From assembly GCA_937996825.1 (NCBI GenBank), contig CALKUJ010000111.1, positions 1 to 5,544 on the forward strand: a DNA stretch of 5,544 nucleotides. Direction: 5' to 3'. Shown piece by piece: positions 1 through 5,413 of the stretch; the first letter of the stretch is position 1; each line of letters begins with the position of its first letter. The notes under the pieces are model-generated. The model did not search any database. It saw only the letters and a list, made by a program, of their open reading frames with translations, and had not been told where the DNA came from. Origin of the DNA: an uncultured Polynucleobacter sp. Its GTDB lineage: Bacteria; Pseudomonadota; Gammaproteobacteria; Burkholderiales; Burkholderiaceae. The position numbers and the translations under genes are program-made.

Positions 1-328
1 CGTGCGCGTCAAACACTTCCACCATCTTGGCAAAGTCAGCCAGTGAGCGGGAGAGTCGATCGATCTTGTAGACCACCACGATGTCGATTCTTCCGAGCTG
101 AATGTCGGTGATGAGGCGCTTGAGTCCGGGACGGTTCATGTTCCCGCCTGAAAAACCCGGGTCTTCATAAAAGTCTTGAACCTGCTCCCATCCCTCGGCC
201 TTTTGACTGGCCACGTAAGCGATACCGGCTTCCCGTTGTGCGTCAATGGAATTGAACGATTGGTCCAGCCGTTCGTCGGAAGAGACGCGGCAGTAAATAG
301 CGCAGCGTTTGCGTTTGATGTCATTCAT
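1..328 (-). CDS. Serine recombinase (resolvase/invertase family), N-terminal part, runs off the left edge
   Basis: This encodes the first 109 residues of a serine site-specific recombinase, which cuts and rejoins DNA through a phosphoserine intermediate. The catalytic domain is clear: YCRVSSDE at residues 12-19 holds the expected R14 and nucleophile S16, and YKIDRLSRS at 87-95 matches the conserved D-R-L-x-R block of the family. FSGGNMNRPGLKRL at 59-72 is also typical of integrase-like (large) serine recombinases, but the C-terminal DNA-binding part is outside the window, so its size class is inferred. I chose the ATG at 328 because it overlaps the TGA of the upstream DUF2924 gene (ATGA), has AAAGGT nine bases upstream, and gives a start just ahead of the first beta strand. 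It is the third gene of a leftward operon and probably mobilises an element lying mostly to the left. No inactivating change is visible. Confidence 0.93.
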   Translation of the reverse strand, partial: MNDIKRKRCAIYCRVSSDERLDQSFNSIDAQREAGIAYVASQKAEGWEQVQDFYEDPGFSGGNMNRPGLKRLITDIQLGRIDIVVVYKIDRLSRSLADFAKMVEVFDAH

Positions 329-798
329 TTGTTGATACCTTTGTTGAGTCCGAAGAAGGCGGGGCCTGACCACTGGGTGCCAGTGATGTGCTTAGCAACA
401 GCTGAGAGTGAGGGGTACTTGTGCCCATCCATTTCAAAACGTCCATCGACGGCAACGGTCACCTGATAGTCCCGACCATCGAACTCGCGAATCAACACGG
501 TTCCGGGGAGGAGGGCAGTGCTTGCACGGTTGCTTGTTTTGATCTTGGAGAGTCGCTCACCGAAGTCAGCCAACAAGTTGCGCGTGTCGGGGTTGAGGCC
601 ACCGAGTTCAATCTCTTGCAAGCGATAGGCTATTCGTGCCTCTATTTGCCTGCGATTGGGGTGTGGAGGCCTGATCTTGAAATGCCTGTCCCACAGGGCC
701 CACAGCTCGGCAATGGGCAGGGTGGGTAAGGCATCAAGCTGAGGGCCAAGGGCGCTAGTAATTTTTAGGCCAGAGGTACGTGGCGGCGTTGATGTCAT
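325..798 (-). CDS. DUF2924 family protein
   Basis: This 157-residue protein looks like the DUF2924 family, recognised from two blocks: LLPGTVLIREFDGRDYQVTV at 97-116 and the C-terminal SLSAVAKHITGTQWSGPAFF around 130-149. The family's biochemical role is unknown to me. Its members are repeatedly found directly upstream of serine recombinases in proteobacterial integrated elements, so an accessory role in recombination is an inference from context only. The N-terminal half contains a helical, basic stretch (LWALWDRHFKIRPPHPNRRQ, 32-51) that could contact DNA. The ATG is preceded by AAGGAG (806-811) at a seven-base spacing and overlaps the stop of the upstream small gene as ATGA. Its own TGA overlaps the recombinase ATG in the same way, so all three are probably translationally coupled. 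The family assignment comes from memory of the motif and was not searched. Confidence 0.85.
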   Translation of the reverse strand: MTSTPPRTSGLKITSALGPQLDALPTLPIAELWALWDRHFKIRPPHPNRRQIEARIAYRLQEIELGGLNPDTRNLLADFGERLSKIKTSNRASTALLPGTVLIREFDGRDYQVTVAVDGRFEMDGHKYPSLSAVAKHITGTQWSGPAFFGLNKGINK

Positions 799-1049
799 GG
801 GCGAACTCCTTGATTTGTTGAGGGGTTCGTATTGACGCTCTGGTGGGCATTGAAGTCCAGAAACTCGTCTCTGTCAGTGGCATAAATCTGACTCTTTGAG
901 GCTTCGCTCAAATCGTTCTTGGTCATTACCGCTGCATGTGCCATGAGCTCTGAAATTTGATTCAGAGTCAGGTGTTTGCGCTTTTCAGCTTGACCGTTTG
1001 AACGGGGGCGAAAAGCGATGACAGAAGGAGGAATTTGTGTTGATTTCAT
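795..1049 (-). CDS. Small hypothetical protein, first gene of the recombinase operon
   Basis: This is an 84-residue protein (from ATG 1049) that I do not recognise. It begins MKSTQIPPSVIAFRPRS, has a predicted-helical centre (LTLNQISELMAHAAVMTKNDLSEASKSQ) and a short acidic segment (ATDRDEFLDF) before a polar tail. It has no signal peptide, membrane segment or cysteine pair. The case that it is real rests on position: its TGA overlaps the ATG of the DUF2924 gene (ATGA), continuing the tight coupling seen at the next junction. The start is uncertain. A GTG at 1097 would add 16 residues; neither candidate has a convincing Shine-Dalgarno sequence, and I prefer the ATG because the product then begins at the first well-ordered segment. 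I found no clear sigma70 promoter for this operon between 1098 and 1230. A small regulator or recombination accessory factor is possible but unsupported. Confidence 0.65.
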   Translation of the reverse strand: MKSTQIPPSVIAFRPRSNGQAEKRKHLTLNQISELMAHAAVMTKNDLSEASKSQIYATDRDEFLDFNAHQSVNTNPSTNQGVRP

Positions 1050-1211
1050 GGATAGGTTGGTTTTATTAAAACTGGCCTGAAATCGTAGGTCTGACACCTT
1101 TAACGTGTAACTCCAGATGGCGGGGATGTTGGCGACATTGGGGCTTAAAACGCCCGTAAATAGGGGATTTCAGTCTGAACTTGGCGCAATTTCGGGGGGG
1201 CGAAGAAGGTT

Positions 1212-1239
1212 TTGACAGATTCATCAAATACTGTATATT
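1212..1239 (+). promoter_or_regulatory. Sigma70 promoter of the two-gene SOS operon
   Basis: A perfect -35 hexamer TTGACA (1212-1217) is followed after 16 bases by TATATT (1234-1239), a five-of-six match to the -10 consensus. The predicted transcript starts near 1246, leaving a leader of almost 90 bases before the GTG at 1335. The -10 lies wholly inside a LexA box, so the promoter should be strong and repressed until DNA damage. Confidence 0.82.
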
Positions 1240-1248
1240 TATCCAGCA
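1229..1248 (+). promoter_or_regulatory. LexA binding site (SOS box)
   Basis: The sequence TACTGTATATTTATCCAGCA matches the E. coli LexA consensus at 17 of 20 positions and keeps the essential CTG-N10-CAG core (1231-1246) with an AT-rich centre. It covers the -10 element of the rightward promoter, the usual place for LexA repression. It lies in a divergent intergenic region, so it might also affect the leftward recombinase operon, though no good leftward promoter is visible at the site. Confidence 0.88.
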
Positions 1249-1323
1249 AAACGCAAATTTTGATCTGAATTGGCAGACCTTTCTCTGATGTCAGTACGGG
1301 TCAATTTCCCCAATAAAAAGAAG

Positions 1324-1329
1324 AAGGAG
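1324..1329 (+). promoter_or_regulatory. Ribosome binding site deciding a GTG start
   Basis: AAGGAG stands five bases before the GTG at 1335. It is the only strong Shine-Dalgarno sequence in the leader and fixes GTG, rather than a later ATG, as the start of the 413-residue protein. Confidence 0.85.
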
Positions 1330-1334
1330 ACAAC

Positions 1335-2576
1335 GTGAGTAAGCCACAGACTTACGCAGACATCTTGCTGTGCCTGCCCGTCGACGAGACGCTCAAAACA
1401 TTTATGGTTCGTCATGAACTGCCCTTGCCCGAGGGGTGGACATGGCAAGACAACACCTACACTTCACGTTCATTGGTCAAGCTCATCCAGAGCTACCAAA
1501 ACACGATCAAGCGTGACCGCATCATTGCGGGCCTGCATGCAAGTTCAACACTTGCGCATCCACTTGGTAAACAGGCAATGTTTCAAGCGGCGCATGACAA
1601 GCCGAATGAGCTTGTTGGGCTTATTGGTTGCATGAATGACTTACATCGGTCCTTCTGGCTCTATGTCAACCATCCCGCATTGTTTGAGGCTGCTGCTGAG
1701 ATTGAGTATTTAGACCAGCACAGTCAGCAAGCTCAGCAGCATGACCTAGGGCTGCGTCGTGAAGTCAATCGCGACGAGAGTTCCATCGCGAACTTTTGCG
1801 ATGCAATCAAAGTTTTTTACCAACGCGAGTTGGGTTGTGGCGAGGTGTGTGTGGTCAATGTGCTAGACCGCTCGCATGGTACCCAGCTGATAACAATTCA
1901 CGCCAAAGATCTCGCTACTGCGCGTTTGGAGTTTGAGGGAACTCAGCTGCAGCGCCGTGTGGGAAGTCCAAACATTCACATGGTGCTGGAGTATTCCCAG
2001 ATTACAGGCGTTGCGCGAACCATCATCAGGGGCGGAGCGAAGTATCACGCCATGCTGTGTGAGGCTTTTGCAACGCATATGTTGGGCGTCAGTGCGGAGG
2101 CTCATCGAATTCAACGTCCTGTGCTTGACCTGTCAAGGCTTCGACTGGGTTTGCAAATTCCTCAGGCGTTCGAGGATGGTTTTGTGGGGCTGCAAGTTAA
2201 GAGCTTGCACCTGTTGAGCCCTTGTGAGCGCCTAAAAATTGAATTTACGGCCAGTGGTTCCACGGATCGTCAATGTGTGACTGAGTTGATTGGGGCGTAC
2301 TTTCAGAATGAAAACCCACTCAGTCGAGGCTGGGAGATTCATGCAGCTACTCTCAATCTGTTCATGGCTCCTGCGCAGGGAAAGTCACGCTGCCCAATCG
2401 TGAGCGTAGAGATAACAAGCAAGGGACGTTTGAACTTGCACAAGTTCGATGAAAAGTTGCGTGCCCAGCTCGAGAGCTACCTTGTTCACCTCGAAATTCT
2501 GGAGCCCAAGCAAGCTTTGAACTTCCATGAGGTGGGGGCCACGGGAAGTAACCAGCCGATGAGCCTTTTCGAGTGA
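1335..2576 (+). CDS. Uncharacterised SOS-regulated protein with a C-terminal sliding-clamp binding motif
   Basis: I do not recognise this 413-residue protein. Visible features: an N-terminal region of about 90 residues, a helical stretch with FWLYVNHPALFEAAAE (107-122), a polar Q/H-rich linker (128-136), and a mixed alpha/beta central part with VCVVNVLDRSHGTQLITIHA (171-190). Further on are ARTIIRGG (227-234) and GFVGLQVKSLHLL (282-294). The last residues, NQPMSLFE (406-413), follow a flexible GATGS linker and resemble the DnaN-binding peptide; clamp-loader delta of E. coli uses QAMSLF, and Y-family polymerases and Pol II carry such peptides at their C termini. It is the first gene behind the LexA-controlled promoter and lies 10 bases before its partner. 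I infer a cytoplasmic protein recruited to the replication clamp after DNA damage; whether it repairs, blocks replication or acts in phage defence cannot be told. No polymerase or nuclease motif was seen. Confidence 0.88.
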   Translation: MSKPQTYADILLCLPVDETLKTFMVRHELPLPEGWTWQDNTYTSRSLVKLIQSYQNTIKRDRIIAGLHASSTLAHPLGKQAMFQAAHDKPNELVGLIGCMNDLHRSFWLYVNHPALFEAAAEIEYLDQHSQQAQQHDLGLRREVNRDESSIANFCDAIKVFYQRELGCGEVCVVNVLDRSHGTQLITIHAKDLATARLEFEGTQLQRRVGSPNIHMVLEYSQITGVARTIIRGGAKYHAMLCEAFATHMLGVSAEAHRIQRPVLDLSRLRLGLQIPQAFEDGFVGLQVKSLHLLSPCERLKIEFTASGSTDRQCVTELIGAYFQNENPLSRGWEIHAATLNLFMAPAQGKSRCPIVSVEITSKGRLNLHKFDEKLRAQLESYLVHLEILEPKQALNFHEVGATGSNQPMSLFE

Positions 2577-2586
2577 GGGAGCTCAG

Positions 2587-3567
2587 ATGCCTGCGAATAA
2601 AAAAGCGATGGCCTTGGCTTCGTTGCTACTGACTCGTGGTGGTTACTCCTATGAGCGTTCGATTCCTAAAACGCAAGTCAATGGATTGAAGATCTTGATT
2701 GAGCTTAAAGCGGTGGTGCCTGGACCATTTGATTCACGTTATGCGAGTTGTTCGTTTTGTGGCTTGCACCGAGGCCCTGTGTTTCGGATCGATGGTGCGA
2801 TGCATGTGCAGTGTCCAGACTGTGGCCCTTACAAGGTAGATCTATCAGAGCAACGTAATTGGGCGATTGACACCGAATGGATGATCAGAAAACTCCGGTC
2901 TGCATTGAACATCCCTGCGCACATTGCTGTTCAGAAACTTTATGAAGGGGTGTGGCAGATTGGTGTTTATAAAAAGCGTGCAGTTTTATTGGCTCAACGA
3001 ATTGAGCTTGTGATGACTCATGCCTTGCATTTGTTTCATGGTGCCACTCCGCGCCCGGATAGCTGGGTGATCACACCTGGACCACTCGGCAAAATGTCCT
3101 CCGACCCTTTGTCTGGAACTGCCACTTGGTGGCATTTGGAGGATCGCTTTTCGATCCATGGGCAAGGCCTACGCCTTGTGAGTTTGGAGAATGACGTGGG
3201 CACCACGTTGGCTGAGCCGAAGTCTGAGCCAGTTCATGGACCTTTTTCTGAAACCTTCGAATGGGTTCATTTGCCAAGTTTCTCGAATGAACCTGTCCGA
3301 TTGAGTGCCGCACAGGCCGCTATTTTTAGGGTGCTCTGGCGGTATAAGGGACAACCTCAATCTGCTGAGACGATCATGCGCAAGGCGCATCTTTCAAGTG
3401 ACAAACTCATCGATGTCTTTAAGGTCAAAGCAGCGAATAGGGGTGACCCTTTATACGAGGGGCCTATGTATGCGTATCAGACACTTGTCATTCGAAATCG
3501 TCGCTTAGGCATGTATTCTTTGGAAATCACTCCGGCTATTTTTGACCCCTTAGGGTCAAAAATATAA
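2587..3567 (+). CDS. Uncharacterised zinc-ribbon and probable winged-helix protein, second gene of the SOS operon
   Basis: This 326-residue protein is not one I recognise. It has a probable zinc ribbon made by C55-x2-C58 (CSFCGLH) and C76-x2-C79 (CPDCGPY), 17 residues apart, a helical middle (about 96-150), and a C-terminal segment that looks like a winged helix: LSAAQAAIFRVLWRYKGQP (239-257), a second helix pair to about 280, and a possible wing at YQTLVIRNRRLGMYSLEI. A DNA-binding role is inferred. The ATG is preceded by GGGAG at a five-base spacing, 10 bases after the stop of the clamp-motif gene, so the two share a transcript and probably act together. The last ten codons are built into a perfect inverted repeat that I read as the first HipB operator, which makes the end of this gene also a control site for the next operon. 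No terminator follows. Confidence 0.88.
   Translation: MPANKKAMALASLLLTRGGYSYERSIPKTQVNGLKILIELKAVVPGPFDSRYASCSFCGLHRGPVFRIDGAMHVQCPDCGPYKVDLSEQRNWAIDTEWMIRKLRSALNIPAHIAVQKLYEGVWQIGVYKKRAVLLAQRIELVMTHALHLFHGATPRPDSWVITPGPLGKMSSDPLSGTATWWHLEDRFSIHGQGLRLVSLENDVGTTLAEPKSEPVHGPFSETFEWVHLPSFSNEPVRLSAAQAAIFRVLWRYKGQPQSAETIMRKAHLSSDKLIDVFKVKAANRGDPLYEGPMYAYQTLVIRNRRLGMYSLEITPAIFDPLGSKI
3537..3564 (+). promoter_or_regulatory. Putative HipB operator O1 (perfect inverted repeat)
   Basis: Two perfect 12-base arms, TATTTTTGACCC and GGGTCAAAAATA, flank the four bases CTTA. The repeat ends immediately before the TAA of the zinc-ribbon gene and therefore lies in coding sequence. Weaker copies of its core occur 50 and 101 bases downstream, in front of hipB. 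A terminator is less likely because no T-tract follows the right arm. Confidence 0.75.
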
Positions 3568-3581
3568 GTAATTCAAGTGAT

Positions 3582-3610
3582 TTGGCGAAAATTGACCCTA
3601 TGGGGATAAA
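3582..3610 (+). promoter_or_regulatory. Candidate hipBA promoter
   Basis: TTGGCG (3582-3587) and GATAAA (3605-3610) are separated by 17 bases, each matching four of six consensus positions. An alternative is TTGCCT (3614-3619) with CATGAT (3637-3642), also spaced by 17 and equally weak. Either one would be overlapped by an operator repeat, as expected for autoregulation. The sequence does not decide between them. Confidence 0.35.
3592..3609 (+). promoter_or_regulatory. Putative HipB operator O2 (degenerate)
   Basis: TTGACCC-TATG-GGGATAA keeps the left half of the O1 core intact and matches the right half except for two bases. Its centre is 50 bases from that of O1. It overlaps the candidate hipBA promoter. 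Confidence 0.6.
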
Positions 3611-3641
3611 TAGTTGCCTAAAGAGAGTTTTTATGACATGA

Positions 3642-3661
3642 TGTGACCCCATGAGGTCAAA
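3642..3661 (+). promoter_or_regulatory. Putative HipB operator O3, containing the hipB ribosome binding site
   Basis: TGTGACCC-CATG-AGGTCAAA matches the O1 core at six of eight positions in the left half and seven of eight in the right, centred 51 bases after O2. GAGG (3653-3656), seven bases before the ATG, is the likely Shine-Dalgarno sequence and sits inside the repeat, so the operator abuts the start codon. Confidence 0.68.
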
Positions 3662-3663
3662 AA

Positions 3664-4101
3664 ATGAGAATAGAAGAATCCCAACTCAGTAAGTTAGCCA
3701 AGGCTTTAGAGTCCGAGCGCAAACGTCAAAAGCTTTCTCGAGAGGAGGCTGCGTCAGTTTGTGGCGTGAGTGCCTCTTTCATTCGTGATGTTGAAGCGAA
3801 TCCAGAAAACTGCAGTCTTGGAAAACTCGTAAAGCTTATCAGCGGACTGGGGCTCAGTCTGAATGTCGCTGGGTTACCTCAAGTCGAAGAGCTAGATAAG
3901 GAGCGATTGCAGAAAGCTCAGAAGTTGGGTTTACATATTGAGACGAATCCCAAAACTCGCGCGGGGTTAGGCCTACATATGATTCATCCGAGTAAGCGAT
4001 CTGATTTTGGTGTGTCTGATGATCAACTTGTGAATCCTAGAGGCATTCGACAAGCGCTAGGCTTAGGCATTGCTTCGTTGGGTAAGGGCGGTAAGTCATG
4101 A
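3664..4101 (+). CDS. hipB: HipB-like antitoxin, Xre-family HTH with C-terminal extension
   Basis: This is the probable antitoxin and autorepressor of a HipBA system. Residues 8-68 form an Xre/Cro-type helix-turn-helix domain: SREEAASVCGVSASFIRDVEA (25-45) holds the turn and recognition helix, and the helix KLVKLISGLGLSLNV closes the fold. In this family the dimer binds operator repeats and the kinase, keeping it inactive. At 145 residues it is much longer than E. coli HipB (88); residues 70-145 are an extra segment with two LGLH motifs 14 residues apart (88-91 and 102-105) and a glycine/lysine-rich end. The tail could bind HipA, be a degradation tag or form a second domain. The ATG is fixed by the GAGG site in O3. 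The stop overlaps the hipA ATG, so the two proteins are probably translationally coupled. Three operator-like repeats lie upstream. Confidence 0.9.
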   Translation: MRIEESQLSKLAKALESERKRQKLSREEAASVCGVSASFIRDVEANPENCSLGKLVKLISGLGLSLNVAGLPQVEELDKERLQKAQKLGLHIETNPKTRAGLGLHMIHPSKRSDFGVSDDQLVNPRGIRQALGLGIASLGKGGKS

Positions 4102-5357
4102 TTCGCTTACGTGTGTGGGCAAATGCTCAGCCAATGGGGTGGTTTGGCCATGAAGCCGCACAGTATTTTTTCCAATACGACGAACAATGGATTAAGGATG
4201 AGGCCGCATTTCCATTGGCGCCTCAATTTGAATTGCGATTGGAGCCCCACAGAGGGGATGCCATAAAAACGTTCTTTGCCAATTTATTGCCAGAGGGAAC
4301 GCCGCTTGATGAAATCCTGAATCAAATCCAGCTTCGCGATGCCAATACCTTTGAAATTATTGGAGAAATGGGTGCTGATCTACCAGGAGTGTTGTCTGTC
4401 CTGCCAGAGGGTAAGGAGCCAGACACTCAGCAAAAATACAGTGAGCTGTCCAAAGAAGAATTAAGTCAACGAGTTAAAGCGCGTGCCCAAAAGAAGCCGC
4501 TGTTGACTTCCAATGAACAAACTCGCATGTCACTTGCAGGTGCGCAAGACAAAGTCGGGTTGCGGTACGACGGCAAGCGAGATCGCCTTTACGACAGTGT
4601 TGGGGGCTCGCCCACAACGCACATCGCTAAACCAGACTCGAGGTTAGAGAAGTATCAACCTAGTGCAATCAACGAGTACCTCTGCATGAAGTTGGCTCAT
4701 GAAATGAGACTTTCGGTGCCGCGCGTTGATTTGATACAGGTGCCTGAGACACTTTATGTTGTGGAGCGATATGACCGCGCTGTTGTCAAAGGAGCGATCG
4801 TTTGCTTGCATCAAATTGATGCATGTCAGCTATTAGGCGTGGGCGCTGATTGGAAATACGAGAGACAAGGTGGCTTGGTTAGTCTCAAAAAAATCGTGGA
4901 TGCGTTTCGCGGCTTGATGCTTTCGGGTAAGGACTTGTTATCAGTTCAGAGATGGGTCATGTTCAATTACTTGATCGGTAACAGTGATGCACATGCCAAA
5001 AACATTTCATTGATGGTCACCAGTCACGGCTATACGCTTGCTCCTTTTTATGACTTGCTGTGTGTGCAAGCCTATGGTGACAATGAATTAGCACTGTTCA
5101 TTGGGGATGAGAGTACCTACGATGCGGTCGGCGCTCATTCTTGGGAGGCTTTTTGCGAGGACTGTGGTTTCGGTTTCAAACCGACCATGAGGCAGTTCAG
5201 AAAAATGGCTCAAGATATACGTAAGTCTTGGGATAAGACTGTGGCCACGGCTGTCAGTCAGCACCAAATTAGCGAGGCGGAGAAGGCGCTTATTGATCGC
5301 ATAGGAGCTGTCATTGATACAAACACCAAAGCGGCCCTTTCGATGACCGCAGCCTAA
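4098..5357 (+). CDS. hipA: HipA-like serine/threonine kinase toxin
   Basis: This is the toxin of a HipBA system, a cytoplasmic kinase; E. coli HipA phosphorylates glutamyl-tRNA synthetase, stops translation and causes growth arrest and persistence. The 419-residue length is close to the 440 of E. coli HipA. The N-terminal subdomain carries FANLLPEG (60-67). RMSLAGAQDK (143-152) is the phosphate-binding/autophosphorylation segment, with S145 at the place of E. coli S150. HIAKPD gives the ATP-binding lysine K178, NSDAHAKN (295-302) the catalytic D297 and metal-binding N302, and FYD (317-319) the metal-binding D319. Nothing is missing, so an active kinase is expected; the substrate cannot be read from the sequence. 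The ATG overlaps the hipB stop (ATGA), with AAGGG about nine bases upstream. A strong terminator follows 19 bases after the stop codon. Confidence 0.95.
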   Translation: MIRLRVWANAQPMGWFGHEAAQYFFQYDEQWIKDEAAFPLAPQFELRLEPHRGDAIKTFFANLLPEGTPLDEILNQIQLRDANTFEIIGEMGADLPGVLSVLPEGKEPDTQQKYSELSKEELSQRVKARAQKKPLLTSNEQTRMSLAGAQDKVGLRYDGKRDRLYDSVGGSPTTHIAKPDSRLEKYQPSAINEYLCMKLAHEMRLSVPRVDLIQVPETLYVVERYDRAVVKGAIVCLHQIDACQLLGVGADWKYERQGGLVSLKKIVDAFRGLMLSGKDLLSVQRWVMFNYLIGNSDAHAKNISLMVTSHGYTLAPFYDLLCVQAYGDNELALFIGDESTYDAVGAHSWEAFCEDCGFGFKPTMRQFRKMAQDIRKSWDKTVATAVSQHQISEAEKALIDRIGAVIDTNTKAALSMTAA

Positions 5358-5376
5358 ATAAACGAATCTTATTTCT

Positions 5377-5413
5377 AAGCCCAGTCAGTCATACCTGATT
5401 GGGCTTTTTCTTT
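5377..5413 (+). terminator. Rho-independent terminator of hipBA
   Basis: AAGCCCAGTCAG (5377-5388) and CTGATTGGGCTT (5395-5406) form a 12-base-pair stem with a single G-T wobble around the loop TCATAC, followed by a T-rich run up to 5413. It works rightwards only, since the opposite strand lacks a comparable T-tract. Confidence 0.93.

Noticed and set aside
136..324. A minus-strand frame starting at ATG 324
   Set aside because: It is out of frame with the clear recombinase sequence on the same strand, which starts at ATG 328 and carries the catalytic motifs.
1191..1204. TTCG-G6-CGAA as a hairpin or quadruplex element
   Set aside because: The stem is only four bases and there is a single G-tract, so neither structure is supported.
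1285..1294. CTGATGTCAG as a second LexA box
   Set aside because: The CTG and CAG halves are only four bases apart instead of ten.
1298..1304. GGGTCAA in the SOS operon leader as a HipB site linking the two operons
   Set aside because: Only one half-site is present; a seven-base match is expected about once by chance in a window of this size.
3422..3449. Further HipB half-sites AGGTCAAA (3422-3429) and GTGACCC (3443-3449) inside the zinc-ribbon gene
   Set aside because: Neither has a recognisable second half at the four-base spacing, and both lie in coding sequence. The 99-base distance of the second from O1 is suggestive but not enough.
3537..3564. The perfect inverted repeat as an intrinsic terminator for the zinc-ribbon gene
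   Set aside because: No T-tract follows the right arm, the repeat lies inside the coding sequence, and two related repeats downstream point to an operator.
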